IMG/VR virus record: IMGVR_UViG_3300034061_002761
Location: 1 to 41,798 of that record
From: a virus
Strand: one strand, 5' to 3'
DNA: 41,798 nt
The notes beneath the pieces are model-generated. The model made no database searches. It saw nothing but the letters and a program-made list of their open reading frames with translations, and had not been told where the DNA came from. This document shows positions 25,660 to 32,758 of the stretch, piece by piece. Position numbers and translations under genes: made by a program. Within the stretch, counting starts at the first letter, position 1. Each line of letters opens with the position of its first letter.

Positions 25660-27234
25660 ATGCAGGGCTGGATGGATTTCATGGAGGGAGAGGTCGAACG
25701 TGCGCCCAAGCCGTATCGACCACGCCCGTACCAAGTCGAGGCCAAGGACCGTGTAAAGGCGCACTGTCAGACCACTGACAAGACCGCCCTCTACATCGCG
25801 ACCGGGTGCGGGAAGACGGAAATTGCAGCCTTGTTATGCCAAGAGGATTGGTCAGGGAAGGGCCACCTCTTCATCACACCGCGCAGAGAACTGGTGCGTC
25901 AGTCGGCTGACCGCCTGACTCTGCGCGGTGTGCCATGCGGCATCGAGATGGCGGAGCAGCGTTCGGACGAGCGCACCACCGTGGCCTGCTACCAGAGCCT
26001 GCAAAGCAGGCAGCGGTACAGGAAGTTCCTTGGGACCGTTGGCCTCGTGATCGTGGACGAGAGCCATCTGAACTACAGCGAGTCCGCCCTGCGAATGCTG
26101 GCGGAGTTCCGCGAGTGGGGGGCAAAGGTGGTGGGCATGACTGCCTCCCCCCCGAAGAAGAAGAACGTCACCCTGCACGAACACTATGGCGATGCAGCCT
26201 ATGTCTATGACTACGGGCAGGCAGTCGCGGACGGGTATCTCGTGCCGTGTGAGTTAAGCCTTTGCCTTCTGGAAGACCTCGACCTCTCCGGGTTCAAGGC
26301 GTCGTTCGGCGGCGAAGACCCGGACTTCAACCAGAGCCGCATTGCGCGACTCATGGAGAAGAAAGCCATCGTCGCAGGCGTTGGCAACATGGTCGCACAG
26401 TACTGGGAAGAGAAGCCTAGTGTTGTCTTCTGCTCCTCGATCCAGCAGGCAGAGTTGGTTCGCGACGATCTCTGCGGGCGTGGCATTCATGCGTCCATCG
26501 TCCATTCGCAAATGGATGCCGAAGAGCAGAGGCTGCACCTCAACGATTTCATGGATGGATCGTCACAGGTCGTTATCAACGTGGGCATCCTAACACTGGG
26601 ATGGGACGCGCCACATGTCGTGAACCTATTTATCGCGAGGCCCACCGCCAGCGGGTGCCTCTATATCCAGATGTTCGGCAGAGGGACTCGCTGCCTGCCC
26701 GGAGTGATCGACGGGCTGGACACGGTGGAGGAGCGGCTGGCTGCGATTGCTGCATCCGCAAAGCCGCACTTCCGGGTGTTCGATATCACAGACGCATCGC
26801 GGCACAACGATCTGAAGACCGCGCTCGATGTGCTGCGGCCCAATCTCGATGACCGCTTGATGAAGCGGATGCGCCGCCGCATGCAGCGTGGGCCGGTTGC
26901 CCCGCAGGAACTGGATGCCGTCATCAAGGCAGAGGCCAAGGCTCTCGCGGCGGAGCAGGCAGCGATTGACGCGCTGGAGATGCGGAAGCGTGGCAACGTC
27001 TACGTGGGCGGCACGGTGGTGGCGTATGAGCGAGACACGTTCGCTGACGCCGAGACGCACCACCGCAGGAAGGTTCACGATGTTTGGTGGATGACGTTCG
27101 GTCGCTTCAAGGGGCGTGGCTTCAAGGCCATTCACGCTGAAGCCCCGTGGTATCTGCCTTACATGCTGAAGAAGGGCGTCATCAAGGACGAGGGTCTGGC
27201 CCGCAACATCCGCAAGTTCCTGTCCACCCGTTAA
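25660..27234 (+). CDS. Superfamily 2 DEAD/DEAH-box helicase (524 aa)
   Basis: ATP-dependent helicase, probably for replication or recombination since it follows the RecE-like and ERF genes. Walker A ATGCGKT near residues 47-53, Walker B box VDESH near 131-135, motif III TASPP near 160, and helicase C-domain motifs including INVGILTLGWDAP and QMFGRGTRC (near 336). The Arg pair of motif VI is present. The C-terminal 110 residues are extra, with a charged helix (DAVIKAEAKALAAEQAAID) and KFKGRGFK-like end. Start: ATG with AAGGAGGT (25647-25654) five bases before it, two bases after the preceding stop. Confidence 0.85.
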   Translation: MQGWMDFMEGEVERAPKPYRPRPYQVEAKDRVKAHCQTTDKTALYIATGCGKTEIAALLCQEDWSGKGHLFITPRRELVRQSADRLTLRGVPCGIEMAEQRSDERTTVACYQSLQSRQRYRKFLGTVGLVIVDESHLNYSESALRMLAEFREWGAKVVGMTASPPKKKNVTLHEHYGDAAYVYDYGQAVADGYLVPCELSLCLLEDLDLSGFKASFGGEDPDFNQSRIARLMEKKAIVAGVGNMVAQYWEEKPSVVFCSSIQQAELVRDDLCGRGIHASIVHSQMDAEEQRLHLNDFMDGSSQVVINVGILTLGWDAPHVVNLFIARPTASGCLYIQMFGRGTRCLPGVIDGLDTVEERLAAIAASAKPHFRVFDITDASRHNDLKTALDVLRPNLDDRLMKRMRRRMQRGPVAPQELDAVIKAEAKALAAEQAAIDALEMRKRGNVYVGGTVVAYERDTFADAETHHRRKVHDVWWMTFGRFKGRGFKAIHAEAPWYLPYMLKKGVIKDEGLARNIRKFLSTR

Positions 27235-27257
27235 TCCGGCGCGCACTGGAACAACGC

Positions 27258-27268
27258 CGCTCTTGACA
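27258..27268 (+). promoter_or_regulatory. CGCTCTTGACA promoter-like motif, copy A
   Basis: First of three copies of an identical 11-base motif, all between genes and all pointing downstream. It contains a consensus TTGACA. No good TATAAT-like hexamer is seen at 16-18 bases; the nearest is TAAGTG at 27283. The position fits initiation near 27295, ahead of a hairpin terminator. Confidence 0.5.
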
Positions 27269-27289
27269 AGCATTTAGGTTTCTAAGTGA

Positions 27290-27558
27290 AGCCCCAACTG
27301 GCACTCGCCCCACGCCCCGCCGACGCACAATTCCGGCGCGCCGTGGAAGAGAAACGAAAAGGCAGTTGAGGCAGGCGACACCCAGCGGAGTGACCCGGTT
27401 AACAGGGACCGGGCAACCGCGCTGGCTACGCGATTGCGGTGGTAAATCGCACACAGGCTCTGTTGCCAAAGACTGCCACCCAGCGGTGGGAAAGACCAGA
27501 CGGCTACGGCCAGAGGGAGAAACGACACCGCTTGCCACGCGCCATAAACGTGGCTTTT
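27290..27558 (+). ncRNA. Possible small structured RNA between copy A and a terminator
   Basis: The 485 bases 27235-27719 hold no convincing protein. Several stems can be drawn: a long-range pairing of GACCGGGCAACC (about 27408-27419) with GGTTGCCCCGGTC downstream at about 27564-27576, a local hairpin CCACC-CAGC-GGTGG near 27475-27489, and GCGATT/AATCGC near 27430-27450. A hairpin ending in TTTT lies at 27534-27558. A promoter-like motif upstream and a terminator downstream would define an RNA of roughly 270 bases. The long pairing extends past the terminator, so boundaries are uncertain. No known RNA family is recognised. Confidence 0.3.
27534..27558 (+). terminator. Hairpin terminator, six-pair stem with TTTT
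   Basis: GCCACG (27534-27539) pairs with CGTGGC (27549-27554) around a nine-base loop, followed by TTTTG. It lies between the helicase stop and the next gene's promoter motif, as expected for an independent transcript end. Stem strength is moderate and the T run short. Confidence 0.5.
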
Positions 27559-27663
27559 GTGCCGGGTTGCCCCGGTCTGTGCTGATGTATCTCTGTCAGT
27601 GCCAGAGCCAGAGCAATCTCCATGAGCGTCCGAATGATCTTCGACCGAAAAGAAAATCGTTGT

Positions 27664-27674
27664 CGCTCTTGACA
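27664..27674 (+). promoter_or_regulatory. CGCTCTTGACA promoter-like motif, copy B
   Basis: Identical 11-mer to copy A, 46 bases before the ATG of the zinc-ribbon gene at 27720, the same distance as copy C has to its gene (45 bases). Upstream bases TTGT match copy C's TTGC. No standard -10 box is evident. Confidence 0.55.
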
Positions 27675-27719
27675 CGCAAATACAACGAGAGAAAGGCAAG
27701 TTAACCCAGAGGATTACCC

Positions 27720-28061
27720 ATGAAAGCAAGCATGATTTTCGGCGGTCTTACGGTCACTGCGGAAGGCGACACGAAGGAGGTCTTCGTGGAGTTGGCTGCT
27801 GCTGCGGAGGTGTTCGGCCAGAACGTCTGCGGCTCGTGCGGATCGGAACACACTGCCCCGGTAGTTCGTGATGTGGACGGCGTCACCTACTACGAGATGA
27901 AGTGCCACTCATGCGGCTGCACTCTGGGCTTCGGGCAGACCAAGGTCGGCGGTCGGCTGTTCCCTCGCCGCAAGGACAAGACCGGCGATTGGCTCCCCAA
28001 CCGTGGATGGGCTGACCACCGTGCCAAGTACCAGCAGCAGCCCGCCAGCGAACCCTTCTGA
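27720..28061 (+). CDS. Zinc-ribbon protein (113 aa)
   Basis: Two Cys pairs, CGSCGS (residues 39-44) and CHSCGC (61-66), form a zinc ribbon, followed by a basic stretch (KVGGRLFPRRKDKTGDW) and LPNRGW. Small phage proteins of this layout occur beside replication and recombination genes and are suspected nucleic-acid binders. Function unproven. The ribosome site is GAGG, nine bases before ATG. It is the first gene after promoter motif B; its TGA overlaps the next ATG (TGATG). Confidence 0.75.
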   Translation: MKASMIFGGLTVTAEGDTKEVFVELAAAAEVFGQNVCGSCGSEHTAPVVRDVDGVTYYEMKCHSCGCTLGFGQTKVGGRLFPRRKDKTGDWLPNRGWADHRAKYQQQPASEPF

Positions 28062-28618
28062 TGATCCAGATCACAGCCGACATAGCGATCAACATTCATC
28101 CGCATGTCGCGGAGCAATGCGCCGCTCGTTTGTGCCACGACGAGAGCGAGATGCAGGGAGTGTTCAACCGAATCTCTCTGCTCTCGCTCTCGCCTCGCGA
28201 GCGAGAGCAGATGATCGCCTACGCATGGCAGGCCAGCGACGACGGTCAACACGTGATCGGCTGGGTCAGCGTCAGCGAATGGGTGGTCGGTAACGAGACG
28301 CGCATACAGGTGCAGGGATTCGTTGACCAAGAGTTCCGAGAGCGCGGACTAGCCAGCGCATTGGTGGCTTGTCTGTGCCACGACATGCCAGCGACACGAC
28401 TGCCGGTGGCGGTGTTCTCGAAAGAGTTCTTCGCGATTGCACAGAGGTTCGGATGGAACGCCACACGGTACAGGTACGCCACTGATGGATGGCTGGGAGT
28501 TGCCACGACTGATGGGAGATACAGCACCAGACGGATTGACCCCGCAGGACTACATGCTGATGCACCAGAGGTGCGCGGTATGCCATTGGCCCGCGAACAG
28601 GAGGGGGAGGCGTCTTGA
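28061..28618 (+). CDS. GNAT-family N-acetyltransferase (185 aa)
   Basis: Likely transfers an acetyl group from acetyl-CoA to an unknown substrate. The GNAT core is visible around residues 70-105: DDGQHVIGWVSVSEWVVG, then QGFVDQEFRERGLASALV, where RERGLAS matches the pyrophosphate-binding Q/RxxGxG/A loop with a Leu variant. A later strand is LPVAVFSKEFFAIAQRFGW. The end (after about 145) is low complexity and lies over the HNH gene, so it may not fold. Phage GNATs can modify host factors; the target here is unknown. Confidence 0.75.
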   Translation: MIQITADIAINIHPHVAEQCAARLCHDESEMQGVFNRISLLSLSPREREQMIAYAWQASDDGQHVIGWVSVSEWVVGNETRIQVQGFVDQEFRERGLASALVACLCHDMPATRLPVAVFSKEFFAIAQRFGWNATRYRYATDGWLGVATTDGRYSTRRIDPAGLHADAPEVRGMPLAREQEGEAS

Positions 28619-28907
28619 ACTACATCACATCGTCGGTGGACCGGGCCGTAAAAATTTGCCAGACGGTTCAAATTTTCTCTGCATTTGTGGGCGATGCCAT
28701 CACGCGCTTCATCATCAAGGGATGCCCGGATACAGCGACCTTGCAAAGGGCGCGATCCTTACGGCGAAGGTCGAAGAGGACGGGCCTGTCGATGTTGAGA
28801 AACTCGCGGCCTTGAAGCACCGGCGCGCACTGCCCTACGAACCAGAGCCAATACCACCAGAGTTTCTCAGTGACCGCACACGCAGGGGAGGCGATCCATG
28901 GCCGTGA
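28485..28907 (+). CDS. HNH endonuclease (about 140 aa)
   Basis: Counted from the ATG at 28485, CAVC (30-33) and CICGRC (66-71) hold structural zinc, LELHHIVGG (44-52) contains the catalytic His pair and NLPDGSNFLCI the Asn region. The end HHALHHQG completes the fold. Start uncertain: 28512 and 28554 (CAGGA four bases before) are also possible. It shares up to 134 bases with the GNAT gene in the +1 frame. HNH nucleases near replication or packaging genes nick or cut DNA; here the context is recombination. It could also be a free-standing homing enzyme. Confidence 0.75.
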   Translation: MDGWELPRLMGDTAPDGLTPQDYMLMHQRCAVCHWPANRRGRRLELHHIVGGPGRKNLPDGSNFLCICGRCHHALHHQGMPGYSDLAKGAILTAKVEEDGPVDVEKLAALKHRRALPYEPEPIPPEFLSDRTRRGGDPWP

Positions 28908-29320
28908 ATAGCAGAGCCAAGGGCTGCGTCGGTGAGCGCACCGCATGCCATGACCTCAAGGCTATGTTCGGCTGGGATGCCCATCGCACCCAGCAGAGGA
29001 CCGGCTGGTCGGACGGCAACTCACCCGACATTGAAGTCGATCAGACGCCAGACATTTTTTGGGAAATCAAAAGAGTTGAAAAACTATGCGTTGCCCGTGC
29101 GCTGGCCCTCGCGGTGAAGCAGGCGGGCCGACGCTGCCCAGTAGTCATGCACCGCCCCAACCGGAGCGTGAACGGATGGATGCTGACGCTGCGCCTAGAA
29201 GACTTACCGAGGTTGGTTCATGCCTACACCTGCGCCATTGACTCCGAAGTTAAGGTCACTCATTCGCTGGCTGCGCCGCTACTTTCCGACACGCACCCCG
29301 GTGATCGTCCGCGTGGGTAA
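28898..29320 (+). CDS. PD-(D/E)XK nuclease, Holliday-resolvase-like (140 aa)
   Basis: Has the small-resolvase layout: NSRAKGCVGERTACHDLKA with Glu13, RTQQRTGWSDGNSPDIEV with catalytic Asp44, and IFWEIKRVEKL with Glu56-x-Lys58, then KQAGRRCPVVMHRPNR. Such nucleases cut branched DNA or act in replication-coupled repair. It overlaps the HNH gene by ten bases. The end after about residue 107 lies over the next gene and is probably unstructured. Confidence 0.75.
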   Translation: MAVNSRAKGCVGERTACHDLKAMFGWDAHRTQQRTGWSDGNSPDIEVDQTPDIFWEIKRVEKLCVARALALAVKQAGRRCPVVMHRPNRSVNGWMLTLRLEDLPRLVHAYTCAIDSEVKVTHSLAAPLLSDTHPGDRPRG

Positions 29321-29531
29321 CGTCCCCGGCGCGCACGGCATCTGCGAGATCGGAGAGGACCGGGCGTTGATACGCCTGACGCAAGGCAACGAACAGATGA
29401 TGAAGGAGACACTGCTTGAGGAGTGGGCGCACGTGCTTCGGCACGACACCCCAGTTCCCTGCACCGACGATCACGACGCGATCTTCTGGGCGATCTTAGG
29501 AGCGGTCACCAAACAGTGGAGGGGCGAGTGA
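29220..29531 (+). CDS. Small protein with degenerate HExxH motif (103 aa)
   Basis: Residues 62-71 read KETLLEEWAH; phage proteins with HEWAHAL are thought to be metallopeptidase-like, but here the first His is Glu, so zinc binding would be weakened. The sequence around (VIVRVGNVPGAHGICEIGED, IFWAILGAVTKQWRG) fits a small compact domain. It overlaps the previous gene by 101 bases in the +1 frame and ends in a GTGA overlap with the next. Function unknown; possibly an inactive peptidase-like binder. Confidence 0.55.
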   Translation: MPTPAPLTPKLRSLIRWLRRYFPTRTPVIVRVGNVPGAHGICEIGEDRALIRLTQGNEQMMKETLLEEWAHVLRHDTPVPCTDDHDAIFWAILGAVTKQWRGE

Positions 29532-29740
29532 ACGATCCCGACATGCAGATACTTCTCAGGCACATCTCTGATCTTCGGGAGGAGATCGAGGCAATCAAGC
29601 GCGCCCTTGCGTCGTTGCGTATCTCAACAGGGCATACAGGCAATCAGTGGTTCACACTACCACCACCACCAGTGAAGGGAGAGGGAGAGGAAGATGGACA
29701 GCGAGAACTCGATGACTGCGGCAGAGGAGTTGTTGCGTAA
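29528..29740 (+). CDS. Small coiled-coil protein (70 aa)
   Basis: GTG start after GGAGGGG, overlapping the preceding stop by four bases. Residues 1-30 form a clear coiled coil (PDMQILLRHISDLREEIEA). The later part (LPPPPVKGEGEEDGQRE) is disordered and overlaps the next gene by 47 bases. No family recognised. Confidence 0.5.
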   Translation: MNDPDMQILLRHISDLREEIEAIKRALASLRISTGHTGNQWFTLPPPPVKGEGEEDGQRELDDCGRGVVA

Positions 29741-29987
29741 GACGATTGCGGCGGTTGACCAGCGGCGGCAAACGTATGGCCCGCCCGGTCAACACTTCGC
29801 CCGCACGGTCGGAATGATCAACGCACTGTTCGCTCACAAGTTGAAGGTGCCGCTCACCGTCGAGGAGTGGGCGCAGATCATGGTGCTGGACAAGTTGGCT
29901 CGACACCAAGAGCGGCCCATCGAGGACAACCCGCTCGACGTTGCAGGCTACGCAGCCTGTTGGTTTGAGTGCAGCAGCAGGAGGTGA
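29694..29987 (+). CDS. DUF6378-like phage protein (97 aa)
   Basis: The pattern RRQTYGPPGQHFARTVGMIN, then LTVEEWAQIMVLDKLARHQ and DNPLDVAGYAACWFE, is that of DUF6378, a small helical family common in phages and of unknown function. Good ribosome site (GGGAGAGGAAG) just before ATG. It is followed by a protein starting at a TTG. Confidence 0.75.
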   Translation: MDSENSMTAAEELLRKTIAAVDQRRQTYGPPGQHFARTVGMINALFAHKLKVPLTVEEWAQIMVLDKLARHQERPIEDNPLDVAGYAACWFECSSRR

Positions 29988-29989
29988 AT

Positions 29990-30313
29990 TTGACCGGCGC
30001 GTTAGACCAGATCATTGACGAGCAACTAGACCACGCCACCCCCGCAGAACTGGCTGGCGCGTACCGTGCGCTGTGTGGCATGATGCTCGTGTACTCCGCT
30101 CTGGCGTTTCGGAAGCGGCACATCAACCGTAACGACGATGCGTACCAGAAGAACGCCGCCAAGAACTGGCTGGCAAGCGGAGGCGGAGTCCTCACTTTCC
30201 CCGAGTGTTGCGAGGCTTGGGACATGAACGCCGGAAGGGCAGAAAAGGCCATTCGCGAGTGTGTGCCACGGCATTCCACGCTGCCCATAAATAGAGGGAA
30301 ACCCGGAGGCTAG
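29990..30313 (+). CDS. Hypothetical protein, possible TTG start (107 aa)
   Basis: AGGAGG at 29980-29985 points to TTG 29990; GTG 29984 or GTG 29969 are alternatives, so the N-terminus is uncertain. The body (LDQIIDEQLDHATPAELAGA, KKNAAKNWLASGGGVLTFP with EAWDMNAGRAEKAIRECV) looks helical; the last helix pair resembles a winged helix/HTH, but this is weak. Unknown family. Confidence 0.6.
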   Translation: MTGALDQIIDEQLDHATPAELAGAYRALCGMMLVYSALAFRKRHINRNDDAYQKNAAKNWLASGGGVLTFPECCEAWDMNAGRAEKAIRECVPRHSTLPINRGKPGG

Positions 30314-30316
30314 GGC

Positions 30317-30661
30317 ATGGCAGTGGATAGCGACATTCTGAAGCAGATCGAGGAGTTCCTGACGGTCACCCGCGCCCGTGTTGCGGACGGCATCACGGTG
30401 GCGGACCTGACGCAGATCACGCTGGGCGGCATGCGTCTGGTGATCGGCCTGCTCGACCGGGTGAACATGCCCGGTGCGGACAAGAAGGCGGAGGTTCTGA
30501 AACTCGTCGCCTATCTGTTCGATCAGTTCTCCGACTCGTGCGTCCCGTTCCTGTCGAAGCCCCTCTGGTGGATCGTCAAGCCCGCCGTTCGTGCGCTTGT
30601 CCTCTCTGCCGCCAGTGGTGCCGTCGAGTTCCTGCTGCCAGTGGTGAGGTCCGCGCGATGA
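30317..30661 (+). CDS. Hypothetical protein with amphipathic C-terminus (114 aa)
   Basis: Mostly helical (MRLVIGLLDRVNMPGADKKA, LKLVAYLFDQFSDSCVPFLS) with a hydrophobic C-terminal stretch (PAVRALVLSAASGAVEFLLP) that may associate with membranes. It overlaps the next gene start by four bases and is followed by several membrane-anchored proteins, so it probably belongs to that module. Unknown family. Confidence 0.6.
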   Translation: MAVDSDILKQIEEFLTVTRARVADGITVADLTQITLGGMRLVIGLLDRVNMPGADKKAEVLKLVAYLFDQFSDSCVPFLSKPLWWIVKPAVRALVLSAASGAVEFLLPVVRSAR

Positions 30662-30891
30662 TCGTCTGGATTCTGGTTGCCGTCGCCGTCGCCATCCTCC
30701 TCTGGCCGTCGAAGCCGCCCGCCCTCCCCTTCTCCCTGCCGGGGAAGCCTACCGGCCCGGACTACATGGAGTCAGTGCGTTGCCTTCAGGTGGTGACGCA
30801 GCGGCTGGCCGCAACCCAGCGGCTGAACGAGGCGGAGCGGAAGTCGCTCGACGCCATCATCCTCGCTCTCGCATCGGGGAGCGACGAATGA
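30658..30891 (+). CDS. Small membrane-anchored protein (77 aa)
   Basis: The N-terminal segment MIVWILVAVAVAILLWPS is one transmembrane helix; the rest is soluble and helical (YMESVRCLQVVTQRLAATQ). ATGA overlaps at both ends couple it to its neighbours. The size and layout fit a holin- or spanin-like part of a lysis module, though no family is recognised. Confidence 0.65.
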   Translation: MIVWILVAVAVAILLWPSKPPALPFSLPGKPTGPDYMESVRCLQVVTQRLAATQRLNEAERKSLDAIILALASGSDE

Positions 30892-31340
30892 GATTCAAGA
30901 TCGCCATGGGTTTGCTGGGTCTGGCTGCGGCCCTTTACTTCTTTACAGCCCCGACCCGGATTCCCCCTGGCCCGCCATCCCCGCCGCTGGAGATCGACCT
31001 GTCCTCCGGCTTTCAAGGCCCAAGGGCTGCGGACGATGCCGCCCTGCTATCGGAGATGGCTGCGGCAGTGGCGGAGAATATCGAGTGGGACGGCAAGCAG
31101 CCCGAGCCGCTGCTGAAGACGGCGCACTCGCTTGATCAGTTGCGCACCCGGACAAGGGAGTTCTTGTGCAAGGGCGAGAGCATTGGCGAACGCAACCCGA
31201 AGGTTCGCCAGATTGTGGGGGATTATCTGGAGTCGAAACTTGGCACCAGCGGGGGAGCAATCACACCAGAACAACGCGCCTCATGGGTGAGCGCGTATCG
31301 AGAGGTGTCGAGGGCTGCTTCCTATGCCATCGCGCACTAA
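30888..31340 (+). CDS. Membrane-anchored or exported helical protein (150 aa)
   Basis: N-terminal MRFKIAMGLLGLAAALYFFTA is a signal or membrane anchor. A Pro-rich linker (PTRIPPGPPSPP) follows, then a helical domain of about 100 residues (DDAALLSEMAAAVAENIEW, YLESKLGTSGGAITPEQ). It ends 17 bases inside the papain-like protease gene. Unknown family; its exported location and neighbours suggest a role at the cell envelope. Confidence 0.65.
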   Translation: MRFKIAMGLLGLAAALYFFTAPTRIPPGPPSPPLEIDLSSGFQGPRAADDAALLSEMAAAVAENIEWDGKQPEPLLKTAHSLDQLRTRTREFLCKGESIGERNPKVRQIVGDYLESKLGTSGGAITPEQRASWVSAYREVSRAASYAIAH

Positions 31341-32355
31341 ACGCTGGCTGCTTGCCGCCCTCATACTGGGGTGCTTGTTCGCTGCATGGGTGAACGGCCC
31401 GCCGTCCGTCCAGCGGTACGGCTACAGCCCCGATCCTGACGGTGCCAAGCGGTTCGCCGCCGCCCTGCCCAAGCCCACTTTCGCAGCCGCCGCCCCGGAG
31501 GCCATGGCGAAGGCCACGCCACGGGATGTGTTCCTCTGGCGGGCAATGGATTCCGCCCACCGGGCGAGGTACGGCAAGCCCTTCCAGTGCAGCAACCAGA
31601 AGGATGTGGGTTCGTGCGTTTCACATGGAGCCGCACACGCTGTATATGCAAGCGAGTGCGTAGCATGGGCGTCCGGGGAGCGGAGCGAGATACCCTTCCT
31701 CGCACACCAAGGTGCGATATACGGGGGTTCACGTGTCGAGGCGAGGGGTCAGCCGGGTGACGGCGCACGCCCTTATGGGGGCTATTCAGACGGCTCCACG
31801 GGCTACCACGCCGCGAAGTGGCTGCGAGAGTGGGGGGTCATCTACAAGCGGCAGTACCCATCCACCGACTGCACGGTCAGCAACCCCGACATTGAGCGTG
31901 AGTACGGAGCGTATGGGTGCGGTGGCAAGGGGGACCAAGGCAGGCTCGACGCCGAAGCCAAGAAGGTGCCATGCCTGCACGTGGCGCAGGTCAAGACTTG
32001 GGCGGAACTGGTAGCCGCGATCACCTCCGGGCATCCGGTGACAATCGCGTCGAATCAAGGCTTCAGCAAGAGTCTTGACGATCAGTCATTCGACCGCCCG
32101 TCCGGGGTGTGGATGCACCAGATGGCTGTGATAGGTCTGCGCGTGGATCGCGAAGGCGCAGCCGTGATTAATTCGTGGGGAAACTACCTCCGCTACTCGT
32201 CGCCACGCTACCCGCACGATCTGCCAGACGGTGTGTTTTGGGTTGATCGCTCTGTGATGGAGCGGATACTGGCGCAAGGTGATTCATGGGCGATCAGTGA
32301 GGTGGCATTCAAGTACAGGGACATCAACCATACCGATTGGATGGATAGGAAATGA
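31324..32355 (+). CDS. Papain-like (C1A) cysteine protease with N-terminal membrane anchor (343 aa)
   Basis: The anchor or signal RWLLAALILGCLFAAWV spans about residues 8-24. The C1A triad is complete: oxyanion Gln92 and catalytic Cys98 in NQKDVGSCVSHGAAHAV, the His near 265 in VWMHQMAVIGLR, the Asn near 283 in VINSWGN. Between them SPNPD-like regions keep family spacing. Papain folds are rare in phages. With an exported N-terminus and no visible peptidoglycan hydrolase in the window, it may cleave envelope proteins during lysis or entry, or process a host protein. The role is inferred. Confidence 0.8.
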   Translation: MPSRTKRWLLAALILGCLFAAWVNGPPSVQRYGYSPDPDGAKRFAAALPKPTFAAAAPEAMAKATPRDVFLWRAMDSAHRARYGKPFQCSNQKDVGSCVSHGAAHAVYASECVAWASGERSEIPFLAHQGAIYGGSRVEARGQPGDGARPYGGYSDGSTGYHAAKWLREWGVIYKRQYPSTDCTVSNPDIEREYGAYGCGGKGDQGRLDAEAKKVPCLHVAQVKTWAELVAAITSGHPVTIASNQGFSKSLDDQSFDRPSGVWMHQMAVIGLRVDREGAAVINSWGNYLRYSSPRYPHDLPDGVFWVDRSVMERILAQGDSWAISEVAFKYRDINHTDWMDRK

Positions 32356-32579
32356 ACAGGCTTGCAATTGTTCTTGCGCTGATCCTCGCGTTCGCCCTTG
32401 GTGGGTGGATCGGTGACGAATCGAGGCAGCAGCCGGATCGCCCGGTGTTGAAGTTCCTCGCCAAGGCTGCGCGCTGGGGGTTGTGGCTCATGGTGGTGGG
32501 TGAACCAGCCCCGCCGCAGGAGCCGAAGTACACACGCTCATTGTCGCCCGATCACATCGACCATCAGCGGAGCCTGTGA
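32352..32579 (+). CDS. Small membrane protein (75 aa)
   Basis: Residues 1-22 (MNRLAIVLALILAFALGGWI) form a transmembrane helix; residues about 40-50 (RWGLWLMVVG) may form a second short one. ATGA overlap with the protease gene. Possibly a holin-like partner of the protease module; unknown family. Confidence 0.6.
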   Translation: MNRLAIVLALILAFALGGWIGDESRQQPDRPVLKFLAKAARWGLWLMVVGEPAPPQEPKYTRSLSPDHIDHQRSL

Positions 32580-32755
32580 TGCGTTGGCTTACGGCGTTAC
32601 TCACCTGGATAGCGACTGACCCGGCGGTGGTGGATGCGTGCGCTGCACGATCCGCTGCCGCAGTGGAGTGCGCCTACGCCAGCATGTCTGTGGGCGGGAA
32701 GAAGCAGGGGGAGAATTGTCCGACAGGTAAGTGTCCTCCCTCCCATCGCAACTGA
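32579..32755 (+). CDS. Small cysteine-containing protein (58 aa)
   Basis: A short open frame starting at a TGATG overlap with the previous gene: MRWLTALLTWIATDPAVVDA, then CAARSAAAVECAYASM, and a Cys-containing end (NCPTGKCPPSHRN). The first 15 residues are hydrophobic and amphipathic, the end holds CPTGKC, a possible metal or disulfide pair. Its stop (32753-32755) lies three bases before the sigma-like gene. Tight coupling to its neighbours argues that it is real; unknown family. Confidence 0.5.
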   Translation: MRWLTALLTWIATDPAVVDACAARSAAAVECAYASMSVGGKKQGENCPTGKCPPSHRN

Positions 32756-32758
32756 ACC

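Noticed and set aside
27366-27704. A 112-aa open frame in the 485-base gap
   Set aside because: Protein-like composition is poor, no ribosome site is present, and it runs over the terminator hairpin.
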